Both the position numbers and the translations under genes were made by a program. DNA of 64,000 nt from Gremmenia infestans (Eukaryota; Ascomycota; Leotiomycetes; Helotiales; Hamatocanthoscyphaceae), in the NCBI GenBank assembly GCA_032629725.1, contig JAFEVB010000002.1, positions 186,001 through 250,000 of the forward strand. The letters are read 5' to 3'. Below the pieces are notes generated by a model, which saw only the letters and a program-made list of their open reading frames with translations, did no database searches and was not told the origin of the DNA. Positions within the stretch are counted from its first letter, which is position 1. Every line of letters starts with the position of its first letter. Shown here in pieces: positions 34,596 to 46,927 of the stretch.

Positions 34596-36740
34596 ATGGC
34601 CGCTCGGAAGCTCCAGCAGGAAGTCGACAAGTGCTTCAAAAAGGTCGACGAAGGCGTGGAGGAGTTTACATCGATCTACGCAAAGCTTCACGAGTCCACA
34701 AACCCCGCGCAGAAGGAGAAATTGGAAGACAACCTAAAACGAGAGATCAAGAAGCTGCAAAGGCTTCGTGATCAAATCAAGACATGGGCGGCTAGCAATG
34801 ATGTCAAGGACAAGGGGCCGTTGATGGACAAGCGGAAATTGATTGAGACTGTAGGCGTGGTTGCAGTTTTGTTGTGATCCATGGCTAACGAGGCACAGCA
34901 AATGGAGAAGTTCAAGGCCGTGGAGAAAGCTATGAAGACGAAAGCCTACTCGAAAGAAGGTCTATCGGCAACAACAAAACTCGATCCCAAAGAGCGTGCA
35001 AAGATAGAATGCTGCGAATTCTTAAGAACCCAAGTCGACGAGCTAGAAGCACAAATAGAGACACTCGAGGCTGAGGGCGAAGGGATACAGGCCACCATGA
35101 AGAAAGGCAAGAACCAGTCGTCGAAAGCAGATCGGATGGCCGAGATCGAGCGCATTACCGAACGACATAAATGGCATCAAGGGAAACTCGAGCTAATCAA
35201 ACGTTCGTTGGAAAATGGCGGGGTGGAAACAGAACAGATCAATTCCATCAAGGACGACATTAAGTTCTACGTCTCTGATGGCATGCAAGTGGATTTCATG
35301 GAGGACGAAGAGCTCTACGATGAGCTCAATCTTCAAGAAGAGGAGGACGCCTATGGTATGAACAATGATGACCGCGTATCATCCCAAGACACACAATCAG
35401 TACAAGAAGAAACACCCGATCCAGATGTTCGATCGAATAGTTTGCCAAATGGAAAATCAAAACCCGTGGCTGCCGCTGAAGGTGCCACCTCTGCACGACG
35501 ACCGTCCACCCAATTGAAGAGTCCTCAACCAACTATGGCAACCTTACATACGCCATTAAATAGTATTACCAACGGTGCAGTGAGCCAGATGAAGCCTGCC
35601 CCAGTACCGACAAGAGCACCTGGGGAAACTCTCAAGTCCTTCTCTGCTGCAGCGGCGGCGGCGGCGAGTGATAAAAATACTCATGGAATTGCTCCTTTAC
35701 CCCCGCCTCCGGAAAGTGTCCCCCCTCCAAATACGTCAATAAGTCATCCCCCATTACCTGCATATGCTGGGCGAAAAGCAAGCTCTACTGCTTCGCCAAT
35801 TGCTGTCCATGCCCAACCTGCCGCTACTCCTCAGGCAAGGCCGGCCGTACCAGCTTCTGCCAGTGTCTCCGAAAGTCCTGTCACTAGCCAAACAAAATCT
35901 CCAACATTGGGTCAATCGAGTGTGCCCAAGTCCAAGAGCACCGAGATTGCCGATTCTACCAGGGCGGGTCCTTCGCGAGTTGCATCTAGTAGAATATCAT
36001 CTGTAGTAGATGTAGGGGAAGGCTCGAGAGGTGGGTTCTATCCCTTCATTCTATATTCATGTACTAACAGTTGGAAGCTGGCCCGTCACATTCAAACGGT
36101 ATTACAAATGGCAACAATAATAGTGTCGCTCAAGAACAGGATGAATCCATATATCACCTACCCTCTGGGCTTCAGGATCTCATGCAATCTCTCGAGTCCA
36201 CAGAGAAGCGCGTCACGTCGCCGAATTCGCCTGCAACTCAAAGGATGTTTGCATCGTCACTAGCCAACATCCCAGATATGGGTGACGTTGGCGCACCTAA
36301 GAACTACAAGCAGGACAATCGGATCACTACGCCTTCGTACTACCCTCAAGAATTGGATCCGGTCTTTGATGATCCTCGACTGTATTCTCGCATAGACCCA
36401 GATACGCTTTTCTACGTCTTTTACTATAAACAAGGGACGTATCAACAGTACCTGGCAGCCAAGGCACTCAAGGATCAAAGTTGGAGATTCCATAAGCAAT
36501 ATCAAACCTGGTTCCAGAGGCATGAGGAGCCGAAAACAATCACGGAGGAGTTCGAGCAAGGAACATATCGTTTCTTTGATTACGAGAGCACATGGTAAGT
36601 TCCTCATTTTCCAGCGCCGATCATACTATGAATTTCTTCCGCAGTATCCATGGAAAACCATCTAATATCTTTCTTTCAGGATGAACCGCAGAAAGGCGGA
36701 TTTCAAGTTCGCATACAAATTCTTGGAGGACGATGTATAA
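34596..36740 (+). CDS. CCR4-NOT complex subunit NOT3/NOT5
   Basis: Four exons (34596-34850, 34899-36030, 36078-36594, 36680-36740) give 654 residues. Residues 1-230 are the coiled-coil Not3 N-terminal domain, starting MAARKLQQEVDKCFKKVDEG with YAKLHESTNPAQKEKLEDNLKREIKKLQRLRDQIKTW. The middle (about 270-480) is disordered, rich in Pro/Ser/Ala. The C-terminal NOT box is clear: YYPQELDPVFDDPRLYSRI, FYVFYYKQGTYQQYLAAKAL and the end MNRRKADFKFAYKFLEDDV. The protein is a scaffold of the CCR4-NOT deadenylase complex, acting in mRNA decay and transcription. The third exon starts after an AAG acceptor, ten bases past an ACTAAC branch site; this choice is the only one that keeps frame. Confidence 0.95.
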
Positions 36741-39202
36741 GTTATTGATAAGGCGTCTATGGAACAATGTTCGTGTTCGAACAGGATGGCGCATGGCATG
36801 GCATGTCTCTCGGACGGGTCTAGCGCTGAGACAAACTATTTAGCACGTCTTAATTAGTAAACAAGTCGGCTCATCTGGTCCTGATGACCTTACCTTTTTG
36901 ACATATCAGATACCCCGCGACTCTCCTGTGATACCAAGCAAATATCTTCTGTATATGCCAGGTTGAGGCTTTAGTATCAAATTTGTCTCGTTCGATTGTT
37001 GGTCGCCCCTCTTCAACGGAAGGATCATAAGTAGCGCAAAATTAGCAGATCCAACGAAGGGGCAGACGACGAAAATGTCAATTGATAACTGATATATCTA
37101 AACTCCGGCTATATGCACGCACACTGTAGCAGGTTAGATTCCGAGACCCATATCCAGTAGATGGGTAGCGGCGAGGAATGCGACAGCTAGGGACGACAAC
37201 ACATATTCAGGGCCAGAACTCCAAGGGACCAGATATCGAATTATATGAATCGCTTGGGAGATGCAGCCCTCATCTGGGTGGCGACTGTGTGTATCTCTGC
37301 CCAACAGTGCCTAACATTCTGTTTCCATGTACGGTTCGCCAACATTTAGGGGTACAAGGCAAAGTATAAGACTATGGCGCTTCCTGGTTCTTTGCATAGG
37401 ATGCAGTCCTTGTCTACAAGTCTCACCGTTTGTCTTGGTCAAGCTGAGCAAGCGTACTATAACAGGCACGTTACTGTCACATAGGCACTCTCGTTGCAAT
37501 CGTTGAAGCCTGAGAGAGAAGGTGCCCCATTTTGAACCAACCAACAAGCGTGCATTTCATTGGCGAATGCACGATTACTATATTCGTCCTTGCCTCAATT
37601 AACAGTTTTTGCCATAAGAGCGACTACCCTTATAAAGATCTTTCTGTTCCACTACCTGAAGTTTCAACGAGTATTAAAGCTGATTGTTCTGCAATAGTGC
37701 TATTTACCCATCTATAAACAATCTCATGGTAGAAATTTGATCTCACCACGCCAAGCTCCTTCAACCCGAGAATCCAACTCAGCCTTCATTACCCTTCACA
37801 TGCGCCATATAAATCCATCTGAGGTGACACTCTCGATGGCTTTGGCATGGGGCTCCGTGCGGCAGGATTCCTTCTCGAAGGTTTCCTTACTCTGGTGTTC
37901 ACTTGACAGCCCGGTCTTTAAAAACAGCAATTTTTGCCCTTCAAAGCGGCGACGAGGCTCGACAAGGCAAAATCAGGGCGAACTACATCAACGGCTGCCT
38001 AATACTTTGCACCTTTGAGAATGGGCACTCGTTATCACCTTCGTCCTATTACCCTTCAACACCATGGGCTGGCCCTGGTCCTTCTAATTGTTGAATCAAC
38101 AAGACGTGGCAGCAAGAGTTGGGCATCAATAAAATACTCCCTCTTTCGCAAATTCCAACCGAGACCTTCTATCTATTACGACCCAACAACAGAAAGAGCA
38201 CACCGTCGCCCTGTTTTACCAATTGCTCTGACCGAGAATTTGAGATGAGGGGTTCAGTTGCCCGAATGGTTCGCGCGCCCAAGGCTAACTCGTTGCCTTC
38301 GTGCCGCTGTTTGGTTGAGGCTCATTCCATCGATCAAGCTTTCACCGCACGGAGAAAAGGCCTTCAAATATGCCTCACGTTAACGAGCGGTAGAAGCTTC
38401 CGCAAGCCCCAGTAAGGCTGTGGATGCCGTGCCTTTGACCAGTTTTTGAGGCATTTCCACCTTCCCGCTGGTTACACGGGAACGAGGCTCTAAGGCAGAA
38501 TTTTTGAACCTACCCTGAAGCCTTGAGCTTCGCCGATTTCCTCCTACAATACATAGCGACTCGACGACTCACAGAGCTTCGCTTCTAAGGTCCATATATA
38601 CCTTTCTGTCGGTGAGTGTATGAGGAAAGCTGTGGGAATTGATTTCCATTACAGATCTGCATATGGGGCTAAGGGAAACCCCTTCTTCTGACGAATCCTT
38701 CAACTCAAGGCTCGCACCTTTCTCGAATTCAGATGCGTGGAAGCAACGTGTTCTTCTCTTGTGGTCTCACACGTTGTACGCCTTATTGAACTACAAATTC
38801 AACGTGCTCTTTGCGTCTATCTCGCACGTGGATTTGTATACATGCACAGGTGACTGGCTGCATCGTTAGATAGCCTCATCATCAGAGACGGCCCATTTAA
38901 CTTGATATGCCCCCTAAACAATAATCTCTATTCTCGTCAATTCCCTTTTCTCTAAAAGACCACAATTTACACGTTCCTTCAGACCGATTTATCTCTTTGT
39001 ATTACTTGTTTAGGGGTGAGCAACTTTTGGTTTTATTATTCCACCAACCCCAAACACTCAGCCAAGTGATTCCGAGTACATAGTTCGCTCGGTCCATTTG
39101 GACTAATCTTCTCTAAAGGGTATCACAGAACCTGCAAAGGACAACAGCACTTGTCTTATTATCATCATCGTGCTCGAAGCCGAGAAATTTCAAGAGTCAA
39201 TC
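36741..39202. other. Long intergenic region, no gene recognised
   Basis: At about 2.5 kb this is the largest gene-free interval outside the transposon island. Only short open frames occur, none with family features or matching splice sites. The part next to 39202 is the long leader/promoter of the zinc-finger gene, with pyrimidine-rich stretches at 38930-39010. No tRNA cloverleaf could be built by eye. Confidence 0.5.
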
Positions 39203-40440
39203 ATGCAACGCGATTCAGCACAAGGCGTGGCACCTTTCGAGAAATATGAAAGTGTCCCAATGATAAATAGTCACTCCCACCAATCGTCTGATTCGTCCAA
39301 CAGCTACAACTCTAATGACACCGCATACTCTATCTCTCCATCCCTTATCATGGGATCGCCTGGAGGGTTCGATAGCGCGGCTATTATCTCTAACTACTAC
39401 GGTCAAAGTTATCATTCCGACTTGTCATTTGAAACAACCTCGCCCAACAACGCGTCTGGTTATCCACAAGAAAATTATTCCCAACAGAGTCAAATTGTGA
39501 GACCAACAAATGTTCGACCTACGCCCACCAGTCTTACGTGGGAAGGAAACTGGGAGATTGGAAATTACTATGACCTAGAACTACCAATAAAAGAGTCTAA
39601 ATCGAGAGAGCCTTACCTCGTTTTACTCAAGGACTTTCCCGAAACCCCATACACTCCTAGAATCGTGTATCTAGATAGAGAGCCGTACGTTACATGCCCC
39701 GCTACTATTTCAACATCGTCATTGACCATCTACTAACAAGCATTTCTATCTCTAGTAATCCCCAGAAAGGCCGCCACCCATGTCAATTCCCTGGAAAGGC
39801 CTGCTGGGAAAAGAAAGGTACTCGGCCCGTTTTCACTCGTTGGGCCGACCTCATCAGACACTACACCCGCCTCCATGCTCGAGAGAAAGAATCCATACCC
39901 TGCGACTACCAGAACTGCACGCGCGCAAAGGATCCCTTTGGTCGCAAAGACCACTACCGCGACCACCTCCGCGACTTCCACAAAGAGGATATGAGTCGGC
40001 CCAGCGTCAGCAAGAAGGGCGCCGACAAAGAAGCCTGGCGTCGCGAACGCCGTGTCAACGAACGTTGGTGGCGCTGCTCCAAATGCCTCAAACGCATCAG
40101 CGTTAGTAAGAATGGGTGGAAGTGCTCAACTTGCAAAGTGGAATGCGATGATGAGCGCAGAGTTGCGCGCACGAAGGGGTTGGAGGCCAATGAGGAGGCC
40201 AAGTACGAGGATAAGATGGAGGTCGAGGCTCCGACGCAACCGTATTCAGAATGTAGGGGCTGCGATGGGAGCGGGTATGTTGATCTTGGAAATGGATGGA
40301 AGGAGTGTCTCTATTGCACAAGCACTTCGGGGCCGTCTTATGGGAGTTCCAGCTCTTATGCCGCGGCGAGTGTGAGCTTGTCCTCGAGGAATGATAGGGC
40401 GGGGTCTGAGTGGGATTCCCAATCCTCGAGCTGGCAGTAG
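39203..40440 (+). CDS. C2H2-like zinc-finger protein with extra Cys4 and CxxCxGxG-like motifs
   Basis: Two exons (39203-39684, 39756-40440; 71-bp intron) encode 388 residues. The N-terminal 160 residues are Ser/Asn/Tyr-rich and disordered. The second half is a string of metal-binding motifs: CQFPGKACWEKKG...FTRWADLIRHYTRLH and CDYQNCTRAKDPFGRKDHYRDHLRDFH, two C2H2 units with long inserts; then WRCSKCLKRISVSKNGWKCSTC, a treble-clef-like Cys4 unit; then CRGCDGSGYVDLGNGWKECLYC, which has the CxxCxGxG spacing of a DnaJ-type zinc centre. The gene could be a transcription regulator, but the last motif is more often a protein-binding one. The start at 39203 is the first ATG in the frame. Confidence 0.75.
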
Positions 40441-41891
40441 CGGCTATTAAATGAAGGTACGACGCAACGGAAGACAAACATCACGACTAAACGGCAGGGG
40501 CAGACTGCCTGGTCGGCGTCCGGCGTTGGGGGAGGATTTATCATGGGTTTGGCGTTACAGATTGGACGGTGTTCACAGATGGGCTGCTGCGAAAAAGTGT
40601 CATTCGTTTCTTCCCCACCCAACCATATATCCCAGTAGGGGTTGGTCAAAGTTTTGTTTCCCTATTTTGATGGGAAGGCGCTACTGTGAAGGGAATGTTT
40701 TTGGTCTCTATGTTCCTCTCTTCGTTTCTTCCGCTCATTTTTCAAGTTCCGCTTTTCTATAATTTTCACTCGGAGTCTGGGTCTCCTTTTACGGCACTTC
40801 AGGAATGATTTCAACAACCTTTCCTCGAAAGTTTCAGACTCATGTTCTCTGTACTCTGTTTTGGGGCATTTGGTTGGGCGGCGTTTCATTATCTGGCGCA
40901 CCGACTTATCGTACGGAGAAGTTTATCCTCAGCATCTTCACGGCTTGCGCAACATCATAGTCCTCATCGATGTTCCTTGCGACTGGCTTCTGGTTTCATC
41001 GTCAATATAAGCAACATCATATTTCCTTGTTTGACGTTTATGGTTGTCACGGCTGTCTTCATATTCATATCCTTGTTTTATTACTCTGGCTCAAGGTATG
41101 ATAGTTTGGTGGGTGGCTTTCGGGCATTTCCAGCAGGGTTAGGATGGAATGGGATGGAAAGAAGAATATGGTCTTTCTTGGCTGTTTGAACAGGTAAACT
41201 TATGATTGTTATCTAACAAAATAGATGCTACATTCATTGTCACACTAAAGAAGTGGCCAAGATCCTTGAAAGCTCTTTAAGAGGAGCCTGCTGCCGTAGG
41301 TCTACTATTTTTGTTCTTGACGGTGAGGACAGACTAACAAACTTACATTGTGAGGAACAAGTGAGATGATGACAAGGAAAATCCCCTTCGGGATGAAAGG
41401 TATGTTTGGAACTTTGCATAAGTATATAAAGATAATTAGTTCGTATATACCTATTATCTAGGTAATTGAGGATATAGATAACAATAAAGATCTCCGTTGT
41501 CGGATAGGCCCACTGCGGGGCTTTCCAGAAATCGCTCTAATTTCGGGCGATCCGTGAATTGCGAATTTGGCGGGGACTGGGAATCTAAGAATGGGAGCTT
41601 AAAAAAGAAAACTTCGAAAATGGCGTCCACCTTCCTTTTACATGCAACCATTGACTTGCCGGCTGAATTGAGCGTTGTCCTGCAATCTTCGAACCACCCA
41701 CGAGCTCTTCCACCCCTCCTTCTGCTTGTGTGCCCCCAGTTATTCCCCAGCTAACGGACGGCTGTTCGCGGATCTCCACATATCTACACCCTCGGTCGTA
41801 CGAGTAGAATCAGTCCTATACCGGAAAACCACCAATTTGCCTATCAACGGCATCGGGTTCTGCGCGCGGCAGCCCTATTCACTCCGAGATC
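40441..41891. other. Intergenic region
   Basis: This stretch lies between the zinc-finger gene and NADP-isocitrate dehydrogenase (both +). A T-rich stretch occurs at 40640-41100. No gene with family features is seen. Confidence 0.55.
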
Positions 41892-43372
41892 ATGAACGCC
41901 CAACGCTTCTCGTCCTCCCTGGCTCGAACACTCCTCCACCCCTCCCCCTCTCTATCCTTCGCAGCGAGAAACACTGCCAGCTTCACACAAGTCAGACGCA
42001 CCATGGCCAGCTTCCAGAAGATCAAGGTCAAGAACCCGGTGGTTGAGCTCGATGGCGACGAGATGACGAGGATTATCTGGAAGGATATCAAGGAAAAACT
42101 TATCCACCCGTACCTCGATATCGACCTAAAGTACTACGATTTGGGACTCGAATACAGAGACGAGACCAACGATCAGGTCACAATTGATTCTGCCGAGGCC
42201 ATTAAGAAATACAGCGTTGGTGTCAAGTGCGCGACTATTACGCCTGATGAGGCGCGAGTAGAGGAGTTCAAGCTCAAGCAGAGTTCGTCTCTCCATTCCT
42301 TCGAATATGCGGGGTAAAGCAGGTTGCTAATATTTGCGAATAGTGTGGTTATCTCCAAACGGCACAATCAGAAATGCTCTTGGAGGCACAGTCTTCAGAG
42401 AACCCATCGTTATCCCCCGAATCCCCCGTCTCGTACCCGGCTGGAAGAAGCCCATCATCATCGGGCGTCACGCATTCGGAGATCAATACCGCGCGAAAGA
42501 CAAAGTGATCACTGGGAATGGCAAGCTCTCGATGGTCTTCACGCCCGAGGGAGGCAAGCCTGAGGAAATTGAGGTTTACCAGTTCAAGAACGGTGGTGGA
42601 GTTGCGCAGACTCAATACAATACAGATGAGAGTATTACTGGGTTCGCACATGCTAGTTTCAAGCTGGCGATAAGCAAGAGCTTGCCGCTGTATATGAGCA
42701 CCAAGAACACGATTCTGAAGAAGTATGATGGGCGATTTAAGGATATTTTCCAGGAGGTGTATGAGAAGGATTATAAGAGCCAGTTTGAGAGCAAGAAGAT
42801 CTGGTATGAGCATCGTCTTATCGATGATATGGTTGCGCAGATGATGAAGAGCTCTGGGGGTTACATTATGGCTTTGAAGAGTATGCCCTTCTCCTCCCAA
42901 CCCTATTTCGGTCCTGGAGAAAAGGAAGAATGCTAATCAAGAAATAGACTATGACGGAGACGTGCAATCCGACATCGTAGCTCAAGGTTTCGGCTCCCTC
43001 GGCCTCATGACATCCGTCCTCATCACCCCCGATGGCAAGACCTTCGAGTCCGAAGCCGCCCACGGCACCGTCACACGCCACTACCGCGAGCACCAAAAAG
43101 GCAACGAGACATCCACCAACCCCATCGCCTCCATCTTCGCTTGGACCCGTGGCCTCATACAACGAGGCACCCTCGACGAGACGCCTGATGTCGTCGCGTT
43201 CGCCGAGAGTCTAGAAAAGGCGTGTATAGATACTGTTGATGAGGATGGCATTATGACCAAGGACTTGGCGCTCGCATGTGGGAAGACCGGACGCGAGGAT
43301 TATGTCACTACAACTGAGTACTTGAATGCTGTGGAGAGGAGGATGAAGACCTTGTTGAAGCAGAAGCTTTAG
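41892..43372 (+). CDS. NADP-dependent isocitrate dehydrogenase
   Basis: Three exons (41892-42282, 42344-42880, 42948-43372) encode 450 residues. The enzyme converts isocitrate to 2-oxoglutarate with production of NADPH. Residues 1-37 form an Arg/Ser-rich amphipathic leader ending before a second ATG (Met38, 42003), after which the mature-type N-terminus ASFQKIKVKNPVVELDGDEMTRIIW begins. The IDH/IMDH signature NYDGDVQSDIVAQGFGSLG is complete, and LSPNGTIRNALGGTVFREPI is the isocitrate-binding block. Two start codons suggest mitochondrial and non-mitochondrial forms from one gene, as is known for idpA in Aspergillus. The C-terminal QKL is only a weak PTS1-like tripeptide. Both introns have non-perfect donors (GTTCGT, GTATGC) but preserve the conserved sequence. 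Confidence 0.95.
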
Positions 43373-44033
43373 GTGGATATTTAGGCTGGTCCAAGGATAT
43401 AATAACTTGGGAGGTGTTGTCATATTGACGTTATGCTTGCTCGCGTATGTTTATCGCGTTGAATTCTGCATATAGATGCATCAGACAGGTAGCATTGGCA
43501 ATAGACCGTCCGGGCGTAGCATTGCGTCGGCTCTTTCAATGAGAACTAAATCTACATAAACTGTGTTCAGTACGGCAGTTGATTTCGAGTGATTGCAGAG
43601 TTCCAAGTCCTAAGTCTTTCCAGCAGTAAATTCCTAATCCACAATCCGCTCTAGGGAATATTATATCAATAAGCAAGAACCTTATTAGTCACTTTTCATG
43701 CTTCTCGTTGTTGCAATGCTTAATTGTCAGATCTATCCAAGTAGATCGGAAGCGGATAGAGAGCGGCATTTCATATAAATCCCCGCTCACGTAGTCCGCT
43801 CACGTGCTGAAATGCTTTGTAAAGCATTCTTAGTGGCTCCTACAAAGCGCCGCGCCGTTTAATATTATTCTGTTTCAAGCGAGTCCAGCAGATGCATATA
43901 GAGCGGTCAATGTCTCCGCTGATGCCGCTGCGGGCATCGATTTTGGGATTAAGGTGTTCAACGTTGCTTCACTCTTAGCTTCATATCATAGCAAGGCACT
44001 ACGAAGCATTTTTGTACTATCTCTAGATTAGAC
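43373..44033. other. Intergenic region
   Basis: This is the promoter of the Zn2Cys6 gene. A small perfect inverted repeat (AATGCTTTGTAAAGCATT) lies near 43811-43828; such short dyads are common. No gene is recognised. Confidence 0.5.
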
Positions 44034-45904
44034 ATGTCCATGCGACAAGCAACTCAGGCATGCTTGCCATGCAGGTACATATGCCTGCAAATCAAAGCCC
44101 CCATCCAATTAGAACACAATGTAACTAACATTTACACAGGAAACTGAAACGGAAATGTACAAAAGAACTACCTATATGTTCCTTGGCAAGTCTAATGCAA
44201 ATGCAAGAAATAAAGTCATCCAAACCTAACTACCATACCAAATAGTGTACTCGATTAGGCAAATCATGCACATACTCCAGCCCGCCAAAAGCCTCCTCCA
44301 GTCATCCGGAAAAGGACTCACCTGAATCCCTTTCACAGAGAGTTAAACTACTGGAACAATTGCTCAAGAACCAGACACAGACACAATCAAGCAGCGGCAA
44401 TGGCAATGCTGAGGTCAATTTCAAACCACAGGCAGGTTTCTTAGTACCTGTTGCGGGATTACCATCAAATGCCTCGCGCTCCCATACCCTGTTTCCAACG
44501 ACGTTTTTTCTGGATTCAAAGGCGCAACGTCCTATAAGTGCGGATCAGCTGCTTCCTGATTTGCCGGTTCCGGTGGGGATCATGGATGTGCTGATTTCTA
44601 GCTCGCCTTTGCCATCTTTGTGTAGCACATATTGGCTGCGCACGCATACCTGGCTACCAATTCTCAGCCGGAAGAGGGTATCAGAGAAAGTGGATAAGTT
44701 CAGCGCAGCTACAGACGCTGGGCTAGCGCTTTTGCTCCTCTGCATGAAGCTTGTCTCCCAGCTTCCATCGGAGCTCGAGCACCCTGCACTTTCAGCGCTG
44801 TATTGTTTGGCGAAGGGGTCTCTTTCCCGGCTGGAACATGCTGGCCTGATATCGCTTCAGCTGCTTCAATCTGCTATTCTGATAGCTGTCTATGAGATTG
44901 GGCACGCGATATATCCTGCTTCGTATTTGAGCATTAGTCATGCTGCTAGGCTGGGGATCATGATGGGTTTCCATTGCAAGTATGCAGCACAGCTTTTCAA
45001 AGATCCTGAGACTTGGACTTATCGTGAAGAAGAGAGGAGGGCTTGGTGGGCTATTGTTATCCTTGACCGGTATGTCTATCTAAGTTCCTTAAAACACAAA
45101 CACTAAAGCCGCTCCTCACGCATAGATACGTAAACCTAGGCGTCCACGGCCTCCCGCTTAACGTTTCGGAGCCACTCAAAGGCACCCTTCTCCCGTGCAC
45201 GGAATCCATCTGGAACAGTGGTGAGATCGGCACAAATCAGCCACTCTTCGCATCCTCCTTTACCTGCACAATTGAAGTGGGCTCCTTCGCAAGTGCATGC
45301 CAAGCATCACACGTCCTAGGTCTTGTGCTGCGGCACCGCGATGACCCCAACAAAGCGACCACAGACCCTCACTTCAGACTTTCCGAAGCAAATCAGTTAC
45401 ATCAAACCCTTTTAGCGCTGTCTACATATCTCGATCACGAAGCACAAGATGACAGCATGGTAGTCGCAATAGCTCTTTGCTACTCTGCGCGTCTTGTGCT
45501 TTATGATATGTATGCATGCAATAATCAGTTTTCTGCACTGGGGATCAGAATGTCAGAGGAAGAAGATATGCAGAAGGCTTCGATTGATGGGTATAGAAAT
45601 GTTACGAGGGAGGTGTTCAACTTTCTGGATGATGATGGGGGGCTTGTGGAGAATCCGTTTTTGTGCCACTGTTTGTATCAGGCTTCGGCTGTGTTTGCCT
45701 GGTTTATTAGGGAGAAGGGTAATGTTGAGGAGGTGGCGGGCTTGAGGGCTGTTGTGGGGAGGTTGAGAGGGATTGAAAGGACTTGGAAGGTTGCTGGTAA
45801 GTGCTTCTCTAAATTGTCGAACATTGAAATTTAGCTAACATATTGAAGGGGAGTATGTTAGGCATCTGGAGGCTGATGGGTCGTTAAAATCACTAGAAGA
45901 ATAA
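44034..45904 (+). CDS. Zn2Cys6 transcription factor with fungal_trans domain
   Basis: Five exons (44034-44074, 44140-44185, 44246-45069, 45126-45796, 45849-45904) give 545 residues. The binuclear zinc cluster is spread over the first three exons: Cys10-x2-Cys13-x6-Cys20-x6-Cys27-x2-Cys30-x6-Cys37, followed by a linker and the dimerisation helix SLSQRVKLLEQLLKN. The MHR/fungal_trans region follows, with SISHAARLGIMMGFHCK and the typical EEERRAWWAIVILDRYVNLGVHG. The intron between exons 2 and 3 (44186-44245) starts with GCAAGT, a GC-AG intron; the GT alternative does not give a zinc cluster. Target genes are unknown. It ends 135 bp from the end of the convergent SDR gene; a regulator-target relation is possible but unsupported. 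Confidence 0.88.
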
Positions 45905-46039
45905 TATATGTCTCTGGTAGATCTCGAACATCGCATCTTAAGGCTAATACTACCTGGGTAAAATACCTACTTCAAAACAAACGCCTTCCAACACACTCTC
46001 TCATAATTTCCCCCCTTAGTACACTACGCTATTCACCAT

Positions 46040-46927
46040 CTACGCCAAATCACTCACTGCCGTTCTAAACAAATCCCTACTAACAATCTCCTCCTTCGCC
46101 GCAACCAACTCATCCACATCCCAATTAACCCACACAAACCTGCCCGCCAAAAAACCCGCCTCCTCACTCGCGACCCAAATCACAAACTCCGCCGTCAACC
46201 TCGCATCCGTGAACGGGAAGTCCTCGGACGCCATAATCCCGCTCCTCGCCGCCATCTCCGTGCGCACCCCGCCCGGATGCAGCGACACGAAGCGCGCCAC
46301 GCTCGCCGGCACATCATCCTGCAACGCCTCAGCCAAGCGCAGCAACGCTGCCTTGCTAGCCACGTATGACGAGAGGCCTGGTGCCCGGAAGGGCTGCGAG
46401 TACGCGCCCTGCGTGTTGATCGTGATGACTACCGCTGGAGCAAGTGCAAGAGCAGCAGTCGCACTATCGCTCAAGCCCTGGCGGTGCTTCAAGAACGACT
46501 GTGTAACCAGCGCGGTCCCGAATACGTTTATCTCAAACGCCTTCCACCACTCCCCCAGCTCCGCATCCCCGAACTTGTCGACCTTGGACATGTACCCGGC
46601 GTTGTTCACGAGCACGTCTGGGCTTGTTTTCAGGGACGCGAAGAGCGCTGCGACGTCGGTTTTGGAGGAGATGTCCACGGTGAAGGTGCTGACTTTGAGG
46701 TCTGGGAATATGCTCGTGAGTGAGGAGGCTGTGGTGCTGAGTTTGGATGAGGTGCGGCCCGCGAGGATCAGGTGGGAGGCGCCGGCGGTTGCGAATGAGG
46801 TGGCGATGCTGGCGCCTATGCCGTACCCGCCGCCTGTGATGAAGATGGTCTTCCCGGCGAATTCGGACTTGAGGTTGGTTGGGTCTAGGCGGGGATAGGG
46901 GGTGAGGTGTTTGGCTTGGATGGGCAT
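46040..46927 (-). CDS. Short-chain dehydrogenase/reductase
   Basis: One exon of 295 residues starts at the ATG 46927 (MPIQAKHLTPYPRLD). A Rossmann fold is shown by TGGGYGIG at residues 31-38 (classical TGxxxGxG), the structural NNAG motif and the catalytic SYVASK (Tyr-x3-Lys). After the core, SLHPGGVRTEM is the usual PG motif behind the active site. The enzyme is an NAD(P)(H)-dependent oxidoreductase; the substrate cannot be read from the sequence. It lies tail to tail with the Zn2Cys6 gene. An upstream in-frame TTG/ATG-like start is less likely because it lacks conserved sequence. Confidence 0.9.
   Translation of the reverse strand: MPIQAKHLTPYPRLDPTNLKSEFAGKTIFITGGGYGIGASIATSFATAGASHLILAGRTSSKLSTTASSLTSIFPDLKVSTFTVDISSKTDVAALFASLKTSPDVLVNNAGYMSKVDKFGDAELGEWWKAFEINVFGTALVTQSFLKHRQGLSDSATAALALAPAVVITINTQGAYSQPFRAPGLSSYVASKAALLRLAEALQDDVPASVARFVSLHPGGVRTEMAARSGIMASEDFPFTDARLTAEFVIWVASEEAGFLAGRFVWVNWDVDELVAAKEEIVSRDLFRTAVSDLA

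Noticed and set aside
46209..46898. 229-codon frame antisense to the SDR gene
   Set aside because: The sense frame has the complete SDR motif set; the antisense frame is a by-product of high GC at third positions.
44034..46927. Secondary-metabolite cluster (Zn2Cys6 regulator next to an SDR)
   Set aside because: Only one tailoring-type enzyme and no PKS, NRPS, terpene cyclase or transporter nearby.
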